Positions 24,027-34,003 are shown, counted from the stretch's first letter. The stretch: 64,000 nt of DNA from Hyphomicrobiales bacterium (GCA_900468805.1 UEIF01000018.1:62001-126000), one strand, 5' to 3'. The notes: generated by a model not told the origin, from the letters alone. Numbers and translations: made by a program.

Positions 24027-25135
24027 TGCTTCAGCGCGCCGATCATATTGCCAGCCAGCGATCCGTCGATAGAGGTGGGCCGCATCTGGTCGTGGAAGGT
24101 CTTGCCAAGCGCTTCGGTGGCTTTACCGCTGTCGACCGCGTCGATCTTGAAATCGGGCTTGGCGAATTCGTCACGCTGCTTGGAGATTCCGGCTGCGGCA
24201 AGACCACGCTCTTGCGCATGATCGCGGGCTTTGCCGCACCGGACGGTGGCAGGATCCTGCGCCACGGTGAGGATGTCACCTATCTTGCGCCCGCTGCGCG
24301 TCGCATGGGCTTCGTCTTCCAGTCCTATGCGCTCTTTCCGACCAAGACCGCCGAGCAGAACATTGCCTTTGCCCCCCGCATGGCCGGTCGTCCGCGCGGC
24401 GAAATCCGTAAACGGGTGAGGGAGCTCGCCGAAATGGTCGAAATCGACCGGCTGCTCGACCGCTACCCGCACGAGATGTCCGGCGGCCAACAGCAGCGCG
24501 TGGCGCTTGCCAGAGCGCTTGCAGCCGAGCCCCAAATCCTGCTCCTCGATGAACCGATGTCAGCACTCGATGCCCGTATTCGCGCCAAGCTCCGCGCCGA
24601 GCTTCGCGGTTTGGTCGATCGGCTGGGGATCACGACGCTCTACGTGACGCATGACCAGGAGGAGGCGCTCGCCATGTCCGATCGGGTCGCCGTCATGCGT
24701 GCCGGGCGCATTGAACAGATCGGCACACCGAACGAAATCTACCATCGGCCGGTCTCGCGCTTCGTCGCCGACTTCATCGGCGTGTCGAATATACTGAATG
24801 GCACGGCTGCCATGGGCGGTTTTGCCGTCAATAATGCTCTGTGGGATTTTGCCCTTCCAGACGGCATCGCAGAAGGTGAGACCCTCACCGTCATGATCCG
24901 CCCCGAGCATATGCTGCCATGTGGGTTCGATGATCCCGGTGCGGTTTGCGGCACGGTCGAAGCCGTCACCTTTCTCGGCTCGACGTTGCGCGTCCTCATT
25001 AATTGCCCGGACAATCTGAAGCTCATCGCCGAGCAGCCCTCGACATCGGCTTGGGCCGGTCTTCAGCGCCACGCTGCAATTGCCGTCAAGCCCGATCTTG
25101 CGCAGCTCGTTCTCCTCGATCGGCCGATCTCATGA
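24026..25135 (+). CDS. phnT: 2-aminoethylphosphonate-type ABC transporter, ATPase
   Basis: A 369-residue ABC ATPase with Walker A GDSGCGKTT (about residue 53), signature MSGGQQQR (about 151), Walker B ILLLDEP and the H-loop histidine in YVTHDQEEA. The C-terminal 130 residues form a TOBE-type regulatory domain. The ATG overlaps the preceding stop by one base (TGATG), and its own stop overlaps the permease start. It energises uptake at the inner membrane. Confidence 0.85.
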   Translation: MLQRADHIASQRSVDRGGPHLVVEGLAKRFGGFTAVDRVDLEIGLGEFVTLLGDSGCGKTTLLRMIAGFAAPDGGRILRHGEDVTYLAPAARRMGFVFQSYALFPTKTAEQNIAFAPRMAGRPRGEIRKRVRELAEMVEIDRLLDRYPHEMSGGQQQRVALARALAAEPQILLLDEPMSALDARIRAKLRAELRGLVDRLGITTLYVTHDQEEALAMSDRVAVMRAGRIEQIGTPNEIYHRPVSRFVADFIGVSNILNGTAAMGGFAVNNALWDFALPDGIAEGETLTVMIRPEHMLPCGFDDPGAVCGTVEAVTFLGSTLRVLINCPDNLKLIAEQPSTSAWAGLQRHAAIAVKPDLAQLVLLDRPIS

Positions 25136-27276
25136 ACAGACATATATTGCGCCGCCTTCCAGGAATTGCGGCAGCCGTGACCGTCATGCTGTTGCTGCTG
25201 ACCTTCATCGTCGTGCCTGTCACGCTGGTGCTCATCAAGAGCTTCGACAATTCCGGTCCCTTGCCGCCCGGGCGTCTCGCCGAAATGACGCAGGATGCCA
25301 TCGCCCTCTTGCCCGCTGAGAAACGGCAGGCGGCAATCGACAAATGGGTGACCGACGCGACGCGGGCCGAACGTGTCAAAGCGACTGCGACCGCTTACGA
25401 GCTTGCCGGCGCCAAAGTTACCTGGCGCACGGATCAGCCCTTCGACCAGCAGCAGGCAGCGATCGAGCAGGCTTTCTCGATCCTCTCGCCGTCCGACCGG
25501 GCGGCTGTTGAAACCGCCTTTCCGGTCGCCCAGATCATGCTGCACAAGCGCATAGCGCTTGCCTTTGCCGTGCGCGACAAGATGGCACCTTCCGAATTCG
25601 ATCTTTTGCGCACCGCCAAGGCAGCGCGCTACGGGCTCGACAACTATGTTGCCGTCCTCGCCGATCCCTATCTGCGCAAGGCCGCTCTCAACAGCCTCTG
25701 GCTGGCCGCTGTTTCCGTCCTCTTCACGGTCTCGATTGCCTATGCGATCGCCTACGGGCTCAATCGCGGCGGCATCGCCCGGCCCGCCCTCACACGAACA
25801 ATACTCTTGCTGCCGCTGGTCGCCCCGCCGGTGCTGGTGGCGACTGCGACCACCATGCTCTTCGGTCGGCGCGGGCTCATTACCTTTACCCTGCTCGACC
25901 AGACGCTCGGCCTGACCGACGCGGACGCCTTCAATCTCTATGGACCCTTCGGCATCGTCATAGCCCAGACGCTATCCTTCCTGCCAACGACGCTGATCGT
26001 TCTCGACAATGTCATGCGGCGCCAGGACGGGCGGCTGGAGGAGGCGGCCATGATGCTCGGCGCCGGACGGCTGGCGCTGTTTTTCAATGTCACCTTCCCG
26101 CTGAGCTGGCCGGGCCTGAAGCGGGCGATCGTGCTCGTCTTCATCCAGAGCCTGACGGATTTCGGCAATCCGATGATCCTCGGACGCGATACGCCAGTTC
26201 TTGCCGGCGTCATCTACGACCAGATCACCGGTTTCCAGAATACGCCGCTCGCCTCGGCGATCTGCCTCTGGCTGATCGTCCCGTCGCTCATCTTCTATCT
26301 GGCGCTCGAGCAGATCGGCCGACGCAAGCGCTATGTCAGCGCCGATGCGGGCACGCCAGCCGAAGTATTTCAGCCGCTCCTCGTCAGGGCAGGTCTTACG
26401 GGGCTTGCGGGTGTTTTCTGCCTGCTCATCCTCTCCATCTATGGCGTCGTCATCTTGGGTTCTGTGACGCGTATCTGGGGCGTCGACTGGAGCTTCACGC
26501 TTGCCTACTTCACGCCGGAAGGGATCGGATCGGGGCTTGCCGGCACCAATTACGGATCGGCAAGCGGCGGCCTTGAACAGGTCTGGAACAGCGTGCGGAT
26601 CGCGGCTGTTGCCGCGCCGGTCGGCGGGCTGCTTGCACTTGTGATCGGTTATGTTGCCGAAAGGATGCGTGCGCCCTTCGGAGATATGATCGCCTTCCAG
26701 GCGATGATCCCGGCAATCCTTCCGGGCATCATCTTCGGTGTCGGTTATATCATCGCCTTCAACGCACCTTTCGGCATCAAGGCGCTGTCGCTGTCCGGCA
26801 CGCAGGCGATCCTCATCATCAACATCATGTTCGGCAATCTCTATGTCGGCGTGCTGGCTGCGCGTGCCGCATTGCAGCGCATTGATCAGGCGGTCGACGA
26901 GGCAGCGGAGAGCCTGGGCGCTGGCATGATCAGACGCTTCTACGAGGTGACGCTGCCGATGCTGCGCATCGCAGCCCTCCTCGGCGTACTCTACGTCTTC
27001 GTCGATGGCCTGACGACGCTGTCGTCGATCATCTTCCTCGTCAGCGGCAACGTCCAGCTTGCATCGGTCGCGATCTTCAATGCGGCGCAGGATTCCAGCT
27101 ACGGCTATGCGGCCGCAAAGAGCGTCGGCCTGCTCGCCGTCTCGGTTCTGGCCATGGGAACCGTCTGGTGGATCGAGAAAAGCACGCGGCGCGCACAGGG
27201 GCTGGCAGCCGATCCTGCCGCAGACAAACGATACGGCACGCAATTGACAGTGACCGGCATGGGAGGAACCTTTTGA
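25132..27276 (+). CDS. 2-aminoethylphosphonate-type ABC transporter, fused permease
   Basis: A 714-residue inner-membrane protein made of two BPD_transp_1 permease units fused head to tail, so a single chain can supply both halves of the channel. An N-terminal helix (AAVTVMLLLLTFIVVPVTLV) is followed by a hydrophilic insert of about 130 residues (about 45-170). Two sets of about six helices follow, with the EAA-type loops EEAAMMLGAGRLALF and DEAAESLGAGMIRRF. The ATG at 25132 overlaps the ATPase stop (ATGA). The insert is unusual compared with maltose- or iron-type permeases. Confidence 0.83.
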   Translation: MNRHILRRLPGIAAAVTVMLLLLTFIVVPVTLVLIKSFDNSGPLPPGRLAEMTQDAIALLPAEKRQAAIDKWVTDATRAERVKATATAYELAGAKVTWRTDQPFDQQQAAIEQAFSILSPSDRAAVETAFPVAQIMLHKRIALAFAVRDKMAPSEFDLLRTAKAARYGLDNYVAVLADPYLRKAALNSLWLAAVSVLFTVSIAYAIAYGLNRGGIARPALTRTILLLPLVAPPVLVATATTMLFGRRGLITFTLLDQTLGLTDADAFNLYGPFGIVIAQTLSFLPTTLIVLDNVMRRQDGRLEEAAMMLGAGRLALFFNVTFPLSWPGLKRAIVLVFIQSLTDFGNPMILGRDTPVLAGVIYDQITGFQNTPLASAICLWLIVPSLIFYLALEQIGRRKRYVSADAGTPAEVFQPLLVRAGLTGLAGVFCLLILSIYGVVILGSVTRIWGVDWSFTLAYFTPEGIGSGLAGTNYGSASGGLEQVWNSVRIAAVAAPVGGLLALVIGYVAERMRAPFGDMIAFQAMIPAILPGIIFGVGYIIAFNAPFGIKALSLSGTQAILIINIMFGNLYVGVLAARAALQRIDQAVDEAAESLGAGMIRRFYEVTLPMLRIAALLGVLYVFVDGLTTLSSIIFLVSGNVQLASVAIFNAAQDSSYGYAAAKSVGLLAVSVLAMGTVWWIEKSTRRAQGLAADPAADKRYGTQLTVTGMGGTF

Positions 27277-28544
27277 TGGACCACGAACACGATGAGAACG
27301 ATCCTTCGGCCAACGCCATATTCGTTGCGCGTGACGCCGACAGTTTCTTCCATCAAGAAGGATCGAGCCCCTGTCTTGCGGCGCTGAAGCGGGTTTCCGG
27401 CGTCTGGATCGAGGACCTTGACGGCAGGCGCTTTATCGACCTGCATGGCAATACGACGCACCATATCGGTCACGCCAATCTGGAGCTTGTCGCCGCACTC
27501 AAAGCGCAGCTTGACACATTGCCGTTTGCGCCGCGCCGGTACACGAACGAACCGGCGACCTTGCTGGCCGAACGTCTTGTCGGGCAGTGGCCTGGCGGAA
27601 GGGCCAAGGTCCTGTTGGCGACCGGCGGCTCGGATGCGATCGAAATCGCCATCAAGCTCGCCCGTGTCGCCACCGGACGCAGTGCTACCATTTCGCTGGA
27701 AGGCTCCTATCACGGTCATGGGTTCGGTTCCTTCGGACTGTCGCGCGCCAACCTCGATCCTCGCCTTGGCAGTTTCCTGCCTGATCGGGTGCATATTCGC
27801 CCATACTGGCGCGAGGGGGGTGCCGACGCAATGATTTCAGATTTGAGAGCCGCTCTGGAGGAGACGGACGGTGGCATAGCAGCGGTGATCGCCGAGCCCA
27901 TGCGTTCCAATTGTCAGGTGCCACCAGATGGCCTCTGGCCCGAGGTACGCAGACTTTGCGATGCGGCCGGCGCCAGACTGATCTTTGACGAAATCCCGTC
28001 GGGCCTTGGCAAGACCGGCACCTTCTTTGCCTTCGAGCAGTTCGGAACGATCCCGGACATCGTGGTGCTCGGAAAGGCGCTTGGGGGAGGCATATTGCCG
28101 ATCGCAGCGGTTATTGCGGATAAAGCGCTCGATATCGCACCCGAACTTTCTCTCGGACATTACACACATGAGAAAAACCCGATGACGACAAGGGCTGCCT
28201 TGACCACCGTCGACATCATCCTTCGAGATCGTCTGGCCGATCGAGCTGCCCATCTCGAACATGTGGTGCGCGCTCGTGTCTCAGATCTGGCACTCATTGA
28301 ACCATCGCTTTTGGGCGTAAGGGGCAGGGGACTTCTGCTGGCGCTGGAAATTGATCGATCGCAGCTCGACGCGGATGATGGCGGGCTTGTCGACACGCTA
28401 CTCGAGCACGGGGTTTCGACGACGATGAAGGGCGCCAACGCGATCGGCTTTTCGCCTCCATTGACGATCTCGGATGACGAACTGGAAATGGCTTTGCACA
28501 AAATCGTGTCGAGCCTGCGCGGACTTCGGCTAGGCCATCTCTGA
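27276..28544 (+). CDS. pbfA: Class III aminotransferase-fold enzyme, probable PbfA
   Basis: A 422-residue PLP enzyme of the class III aminotransferase fold, with GGSDAIEIAIKLAR for phosphate binding, LIFDEIPSG for the pyridine contact and LGKALGGGILPIAA carrying the Schiff-base lysine (about residue 267). Position after a phosphonate-type importer and the FIDLHGNTTHHIGHANLEL start fit PbfA, the (R)-1-hydroxy-2-aminoethylphosphonate ammonia-lyase that yields phosphonoacetaldehyde. No phnX, phnW or phnY is present in the window, so the rest of the pathway must lie elsewhere if the call is right. ATG 27276 overlaps the permease stop by one base. Confidence 0.75.
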   Translation: MDHEHDENDPSANAIFVARDADSFFHQEGSSPCLAALKRVSGVWIEDLDGRRFIDLHGNTTHHIGHANLELVAALKAQLDTLPFAPRRYTNEPATLLAERLVGQWPGGRAKVLLATGGSDAIEIAIKLARVATGRSATISLEGSYHGHGFGSFGLSRANLDPRLGSFLPDRVHIRPYWREGGADAMISDLRAALEETDGGIAAVIAEPMRSNCQVPPDGLWPEVRRLCDAAGARLIFDEIPSGLGKTGTFFAFEQFGTIPDIVVLGKALGGGILPIAAVIADKALDIAPELSLGHYTHEKNPMTTRAALTTVDIILRDRLADRAAHLEHVVRARVSDLALIEPSLLGVRGRGLLLALEIDRSQLDADDGGLVDTLLEHGVSTTMKGANAIGFSPPLTISDDELEMALHKIVSSLRGLRLGHL

Positions 28545-28743
28545 TTGATGTCGCGGCGGCATCATCGAGACCGGCCCGAAACCGTGGGACAGTCTGTCCC
28601 GCGTTTCCTTCGGATCGCTGCTTCTGCCGCTACTTTTCCTCTCGCCCGCATGTGACCCGCAGGACCGCAGCGAGCTTTTCGGCAACGCTCTCGAGGCGGC
28701 GCTCATCGGCCTCTCTCCTAGGCTCCGCGCCATCCATGCGATG

Positions 28744-28992
28744 TCAGCCGGTACATAACCCTATCTTGCCGCCCTCGACGGGAATAAAAACCGCCCCTCC
28801 GACTTCAAGCGCAAGACGCAACTGAGCTGCGGTGGCACGATGGACATCATGCCGGCCACCTTCAAAGTCCCTGATGGTGCTGCGCGATACGCCCGCGCGT
28901 TCGGCGAGGTCCGTTTGTGTCCAATCCAGGAGACCGCGTGCAGCGCGGCACAGCTCCGGTGTCAAAATCGTTGTCCCGCTTGCTTGACCCAT
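28744..28992 (-). CDS. Small Xre-type helix-turn-helix regulator
   Basis: An 82-residue protein dominated by one Cro/C1-type helix-turn-helix (ARGLLDWTQTDLAERAGVSR then STIRDFEGG). The tail AGGVFIPVEGG-like segment (VGGAVFIPVEGGK) matches small rhizobial Xre regulators. It lies alone between the phosphonate and mrp operons, on the opposite strand. Target unknown. Confidence 0.75.
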   Translation of the reverse strand: MGQASGTTILTPELCRAARGLLDWTQTDLAERAGVSRSTIRDFEGGRHDVHRATAAQLRLALEVGGAVFIPVEGGKIGLCTG

Positions 28993-29136
28993 CGCTCAGA
29001 GTCACCCATATTGGTTGATATAAGCCATATAGAGCAACAAGGCCCCGATTGCTAGACGGCAGTTGAACTGTTGCCCCAAGCGATGGGTACCGATTTTCTG
29101 GAGGATTGAGGCATTGGGATAACAGCCGAACCATTT
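28993..29136. other. Promoter region between Xre gene and mrp operon
   Basis: About 140 bp between divergent genes. It carries the AT-rich TATTGGTTGATATAAGCCATAT sequence around 29010-29030 (inverted repeat halves ATATTGG..CCATAT-like), a plausible operator and promoter, and a strong GGAGG at 29100-29104 that should serve mrpA. Confidence 0.45.
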
Positions 29137-32040
29137 TTGCTTGTCGTTCTGCTGCTTCTGCCTTTCGTCGGAAGTCTCCTCTCCATTCTCTTACTCAAGA
29201 CGACTTCGCCACGCCTGCCTGCAGGTTTGGCAGCTATCATCGTCACCGCTTTGTTGCTGCTCACAGGAAGCTTGTATCCGGCGGTCGCAGACGGCGGCGT
29301 AGTGCGGTTTCGCGCGGAATGGCTGCCGCAGTTTGGCCTGGACTTCGCGTTGCGCATGGATGGTTTTGCATGGATTTTCACCATGCTTGTCACCGCAATC
29401 GGCCTTCTCGTCGTGCTTTATGCGCGCTACTACATGTCCGAGGAGGATCCGGTTCCACGGTTCTTCTCGTTCCTTCTTGCTTTCATGGGGGCCATGCTCG
29501 GCATTGTCGTCTCGGGCAATGTGATCCTGCTGTCCGTGTTTTGGGAACTGACCAGCATCTTCTCGTTCTTGCTCATCAGCTATTGGCATAACAATGCCAA
29601 TGCCCGCGATGGCGCCAGAATGGCACTCACGATTACCGGGATTGGCGGCTTTTGCTTGTTGATCGGCTTTATTCTGCTTGGCAACGTGGTCGGCAGCTAT
29701 GACGTCGACAAGATACTCGATTCCGGCGACATCGTTCGCAGTCATCCTCTCTATCTGCCAACGCTGATTTTCATATTGCTAGGCGCTTTGACAAAGAGTG
29801 CGCAATTTCCATTCCATTTTTGGCTTCCCAACGCCATGGCTGCCCCGACGCCGGTTTCGGCCTTCCTTCACTCGGCGACCATGGTCAAAGCCGGTGTGTT
29901 CCTGTTGGTGCGTTTCTGGCCGGTGCTTTCGGGGACGTACGAATGGTTCTGGATCGTCGGCGTCGCCGGGATCTCAACCCTGCTGCTGGGCGCATATTTT
30001 GCGCTGTTCCAGCGCGACTTGAAAGGCCTCCTGGCCTATTCGACCATCAGCCATCTTGGATTGATCGTGACACTGCTGAGCCTCGGCAGCCCATTGGCGA
30101 CCGTGGCCGCCATCTTCCATATGCTCAATCACGCGACCTTCAAGGCGTCGCTCTTCATGGCAGCGGGCATCATAGATCACGAGACCGGCACACGCGACAT
30201 GCGCAAGCTCAGCGGTCTCTTCCGCTTCATGCCTTTCACAGCGACTTTGGCGATCGTGGCAAGTGCCGCAATGGCTGGCGTGCCCCTCCTCAACGGGTTC
30301 CTGTCCAAGGAAATGTTCTTTGCCGAGGCGGTGGAGACCCATGCCGATTCGATCCTCGACCGTATTCTTCCCTATGTCGCAACCCTCGCCGGCGCCTTCA
30401 GCGTGGCCTATTCGCTGCGGTTCATTCACACGGTTTTCTTTGGTCCGCCGCCGACCGATCTGCCGGTCAACCGTCCACACGAGCCCCCCAGATGGATGCG
30501 GTTTCCGGTCGAGTTCCTCGTCATCGTCTGCCTGATCGTTGGCATCATTCCGGCTATATCGATTGGTCCGTTTCTTCACAGCGCCGTGGTCAGCGTGCTC
30601 GGGACGGCTACTCCCGAATACAGCCTGGCGATCTGGCATGGCGTCAACCTTCCGCTCATAATGAGCGCGATCGCACTCGTCGGTGGCGCGCTCATCTATT
30701 TTTTGCTGAAGGACTACCTCAATCGTTGCGATGACGGTCCGCCGCTGTTTCGCAGGCTCAAGGGGCAACGGGTCTTCGAGCGCGTAATTGTCGAACTATC
30801 CTGGCGATGGGCGCGCCTCGCCGAGGGGCGCTTGGGCACACGCAAGCTGCAACCCCAGCTGCGCTGGCTGATCGTGACTGGTTTTGCCGCAGGCACGTTG
30901 CCGCTTTATTTGAGTGGCTTCGAAAGCCGGCCAGTTACTTACGCGAGCGTCGATCCCGCCTTCACGGCGATCTGGATCATCGGCGTGTGCCTTGCGCTTG
31001 GCACAGCGTATACGGCGAAATACCACCGTCTGGCCGCACTGGTAATGCTCGGCGGTGTCGGTCTCGTCGTCTGCATCACGTTCATATGGCTTTCGGCGCC
31101 AGATCTCGCGATCACCCAGTTGCTCGTCGAAATCGTCACGACCGTCCTGATCCTTCTCGGCCTGCGCTGGCTGCCCAAACGGACTGAGGGTTTTGGCGAG
31201 GCGATGACGTTGAGAGCACGGTTTCGCCGGTTTCGTGACCTTGCACTGGCCGTTCTCTGCGGCGTCGCCATGTCCTTCGTCGCCTACGCTGTGATGACGA
31301 CGCCGGTGCCGGACGCGATTGCCAACTACTTTTTGGAGAATGCTTATTCCGAGGGTGGTGGCCGCAACGTCGTCAATGTCATTCTGGTGGATTTCCGTGG
31401 TTTCGATACGTTGGGAGAGATCGCCGTTCTCGGTGTCGTTGCGCTCACCGTCTACGGGCTGTTGCGCCGTTTCCGGCCTGCCGAAGACAGCATGAGGGCG
31501 CCGGAGCAGCAGCAAGCGCAAAACCGCTTTGACGAGGAGCGGCCAGAGCGGTCTGCCGGCGATACCGTGCGCGACTATCTGCTGGTGCCATCGGTCATCA
31601 TGCAGTGGCTTTTTCCAGTCATCATCACCTTCTCAGTCTACCTCTTTATCCGCGGACACGATTTGCCGGGCGGCGGCTTTTCGGCGGGCCTGACGCTGTC
31701 GATCGCCTTCCTGCTGCAGTATCTGGCGGGAGGAACACGCTGGGCAGAGGATCGCATCCGCATCCTGCCGCTCCGCTGGATGGGCGCGGGACTGCTGACC
31801 GCCGTTGCAACCGGGGTCGGGGCTTGGTTCCTTGGTTATCCGTTCCTGACTTCGCACTCCCGCTACCTCGATCTGCCGCTGATCGGAAAAGTGCCCGCGG
31901 CCACTGCGTTGCTCTTTGATCTGGGTGTCTTCTGCCTTGTCGTCGGATCGACGGTGCTCATTCTTGTCGCACTCGCACACCAATCCTTGCGCATCAACCG
32001 GCTGCGGATGATCGACGCGGCGAAATCGGAGGAGGCGTGA
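29137..32040 (+). CDS. mrpA: Na+/H+ antiporter subunit A-B fusion (Mrp/Pha)
   Basis: A 967-residue polytopic membrane protein. The N-terminal 500 residues are the NuoL-like proton-channel domain (HFWLPNAMAAPTPVSAFLHS, FHMLNHATFKASLFM). Residues about 800-950 contain the MrpB domain (FSVYLFIRGHDLPGGGFSAG), fused as usual in rhizobia. It forms the core of the multi-subunit antiporter that exports Na+ or K+ at alkaline pH and is needed for symbiosis in some rhizobia. The start is uncertain. TTG 29137 has no ribosome-binding site, while an in-frame ATT at 29113 lies eight bases after GGAGG and would add GITAEPF-type residues. Codons further upstream are closed by a stop at 29107. Confidence 0.93.
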   Translation: MLVVLLLLPFVGSLLSILLLKTTSPRLPAGLAAIIVTALLLLTGSLYPAVADGGVVRFRAEWLPQFGLDFALRMDGFAWIFTMLVTAIGLLVVLYARYYMSEEDPVPRFFSFLLAFMGAMLGIVVSGNVILLSVFWELTSIFSFLLISYWHNNANARDGARMALTITGIGGFCLLIGFILLGNVVGSYDVDKILDSGDIVRSHPLYLPTLIFILLGALTKSAQFPFHFWLPNAMAAPTPVSAFLHSATMVKAGVFLLVRFWPVLSGTYEWFWIVGVAGISTLLLGAYFALFQRDLKGLLAYSTISHLGLIVTLLSLGSPLATVAAIFHMLNHATFKASLFMAAGIIDHETGTRDMRKLSGLFRFMPFTATLAIVASAAMAGVPLLNGFLSKEMFFAEAVETHADSILDRILPYVATLAGAFSVAYSLRFIHTVFFGPPPTDLPVNRPHEPPRWMRFPVEFLVIVCLIVGIIPAISIGPFLHSAVVSVLGTATPEYSLAIWHGVNLPLIMSAIALVGGALIYFLLKDYLNRCDDGPPLFRRLKGQRVFERVIVELSWRWARLAEGRLGTRKLQPQLRWLIVTGFAAGTLPLYLSGFESRPVTYASVDPAFTAIWIIGVCLALGTAYTAKYHRLAALVMLGGVGLVVCITFIWLSAPDLAITQLLVEIVTTVLILLGLRWLPKRTEGFGEAMTLRARFRRFRDLALAVLCGVAMSFVAYAVMTTPVPDAIANYFLENAYSEGGGRNVVNVILVDFRGFDTLGEIAVLGVVALTVYGLLRRFRPAEDSMRAPEQQQAQNRFDEERPERSAGDTVRDYLLVPSVIMQWLFPVIITFSVYLFIRGHDLPGGGFSAGLTLSIAFLLQYLAGGTRWAEDRIRILPLRWMGAGLLTAVATGVGAWFLGYPFLTSHSRYLDLPLIGKVPAATALLFDLGVFCLVVGSTVLILVALAHQSLRINRLRMIDAAKSEEA

Positions 32041-32375
32041 TGGAATTGGTCCTGTCGATTGCCATAGGGGTGATGACCAGTTGTGGTGTCTGGCTCATCC
32101 TGCGCCCGCGAACCTACCAGGTGATTGTCGGCCTTTCACTGCTCTCGTACGCGGTCAACCTGTTCATCTTCGGAGTCGGCGGCGTCAAGGCAAACGTCCC
32201 GCCTATTCTTACTGACGATGCGGCGGGCCCCCTGGCCGATCCGGTTCCACAGGCTCTGGTTCTGACCGCTATCGTCATCGGCTTTGCGACAACCGCCTTG
32301 TTTCTGGTCGTACTCCTGGCGTCGCGCGGTCTGACAGGCAGCGACCATGTCGACGGGAGAGATGAGCCGCGATGA
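32040..32375 (+). CDS. mrpC: Antiporter subunit C
   Basis: A 111-residue protein with three transmembrane helices, homologous to NuoK (LILRPRTYQVIVGLSLLSYA, ALVLTAIVIGFATTALFLVV). ATG 32040 overlaps the mrpA stop. It packs beside subunits A and D in the Mrp complex. Confidence 0.92.
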   Translation: MELVLSIAIGVMTSCGVWLILRPRTYQVIVGLSLLSYAVNLFIFGVGGVKANVPPILTDDAAGPLADPVPQALVLTAIVIGFATTALFLVVLLASRGLTGSDHVDGRDEPR

Positions 32376-34003
32376 ATGCCTGGGCCCACCATCTGATCAT
32401 TGCTCCGGTACTCGTACCACTGGTCGCCAGCGCATTGTTGCTGCTCGTCGACGAGCGTCAACGATTGGCCAAGGCGATGATAAGTCTTGCATCGACCTTC
32501 GTTCTGACGGCCATCGCCATCTGCCTGTTTCGCATTGAAAGCGGCCCAAACGCCTTCGATGGCATCTATCTGCTCGGTAACTGGGCGGCGCCGTTCGGTA
32601 TCGTCCTGGTACTTGACGGGCTGTCGGCGCTGATGCTGCTGTTGACGGCGTTGCTGGCCGTTCCTGCGTTGATCTTCTCGCTCGCGCGTTGGCACGCGGT
32701 CGGCGCGCATTTCCACAGCATGTTCCAGATTCTGTTGGTCGGCGTCAATGGTGCCTTTCTTACCGGTGATCTGTTCAATTTGTTCGTGTTCTTTGAGATC
32801 ATGCTGGCGGCGTCCTATGGTCTGCTGCTGCATGGTTCCGGTCCGCTTCGGGTCAAGGCGGGCCTGCACTACATCGCCGTCAACCTGGTGGCAGCGCTGT
32901 TGTTCCTCATCGGTGTGAGTCTGATTTACGGCACGGCCGGGACCCTCAATATGGCGGACCTTGCAGCGCGCATTCCCGAAATGGAGCGCGATCGCCGTAT
33001 GCTCATGGAGGCAGGAGCGGCGATCTTGGGCGTAGTCTTCCTCATCAAGGCGGGGATGTGGCCGCTCTGTTTCTGGCTGCCGACAGCATATAGTGCGGCA
33101 TCAGCTCCAGTGGCTGGAATGTTTGCCATCATGAGCAAGCTCGGGATTTACATAATCCTGCGCCTGACGATGCTTCTTTTCGGAGAGGGTCCGCTGGCCG
33201 GCTTTGGCGCCATCGTGCTCCTGTACGGTGGTGTGGCGACACTTGTCTTCGGGACGATCGGCGTGCTGGCATCTCAGGCGCTCGGCCGGCTCGCGGGGTT
33301 TTCCGTACTCGTCTCGTCGGGCACCCTGTTGATGGTCCTCGGCATTAATGACGGTGCCGTATCATCCGGTGCGCTCCTTTATCTCGTCAGTTCAACATTG
33401 ACGATCGGTGCCTTCTTCATGCTGATCGAACTTGTCGAGCGCGGACAGGACGCCGGCGCCAACGTCCTTGCGGTAACGATGGAAGCCTACGGGGACGCCG
33501 ACGAGCAAACCCCCGATGAAGAAGAGGGTGTCACGATGCCCGGGACGATGGCGATACTGGGCATTTGCTTTGCTGCCTGCGCGATCCTGCTGTCCGGTCT
33601 GCCGCCGCTTTCCGGTTTCATAGCCAAATTTGCAATGCTGTCGGCAATGATGGGCACGGGTGCGATCGGGGTGCCGCCGACCGCGGCAATCTGGACACTG
33701 ATCGTGCTCGTCATCCTCTCCGGTATCGCGGCGCTGATTTCCATGACGCGCGCCGGCATTCGTACCTTCTGGAGCTCGATCGAAGGCACGGTTCCGCGTG
33801 TCCTTGTGATTGAGATCGTCCCCGTGCTGTTTTTGCTGGTGCTCACCCTTGTCTTGACCGTGCAAGCAGGGCCGGTCCTGCAATATATGGACTTAACCAT
33901 TCGCACGCTGAGCAAGCCTGCAAACTATATCGATGCGGTCCACAATGCGGTACAGGTCCCGGGCTATCGGGGCCTGGCGGCGCCCGGCACGGAGAGCAAC
34001 TGA
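32372..34003 (+). CDS. mrpD: Antiporter subunit D
   Basis: A 543-residue NuoM/NuoN-like membrane protein (GAFLTGDLFNLFVFFEIMLA, LIKAGMWPLCFWLPTAYSAA). It contains the charged membrane residues, such as the Glu in FFEIM, used for proton translocation. ATG 32372 overlaps the mrpC stop as ATGA. A hydrophilic loop around residues 365-390 (EAYGDADEQTPDEEEG) is more acidic than usual. Confidence 0.93.
   Translation: MNAWAHHLIIAPVLVPLVASALLLLVDERQRLAKAMISLASTFVLTAIAICLFRIESGPNAFDGIYLLGNWAAPFGIVLVLDGLSALMLLLTALLAVPALIFSLARWHAVGAHFHSMFQILLVGVNGAFLTGDLFNLFVFFEIMLAASYGLLLHGSGPLRVKAGLHYIAVNLVAALLFLIGVSLIYGTAGTLNMADLAARIPEMERDRRMLMEAGAAILGVVFLIKAGMWPLCFWLPTAYSAASAPVAGMFAIMSKLGIYIILRLTMLLFGEGPLAGFGAIVLLYGGVATLVFGTIGVLASQALGRLAGFSVLVSSGTLLMVLGINDGAVSSGALLYLVSSTLTIGAFFMLIELVERGQDAGANVLAVTMEAYGDADEQTPDEEEGVTMPGTMAILGICFAACAILLSGLPPLSGFIAKFAMLSAMMGTGAIGVPPTAAIWTLIVLVILSGIAALISMTRAGIRTFWSSIEGTVPRVLVIEIVPVLFLLVLTLVLTVQAGPVLQYMDLTIRTLSKPANYIDAVHNAVQVPGYRGLAAPGTESN

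Noticed and set aside
28630..28737. A 35-codon minus-strand frame with an amphipathic helix after the Xre gene
   Set aside because: Too short, no ribosome-binding site and no known family; could be chance.
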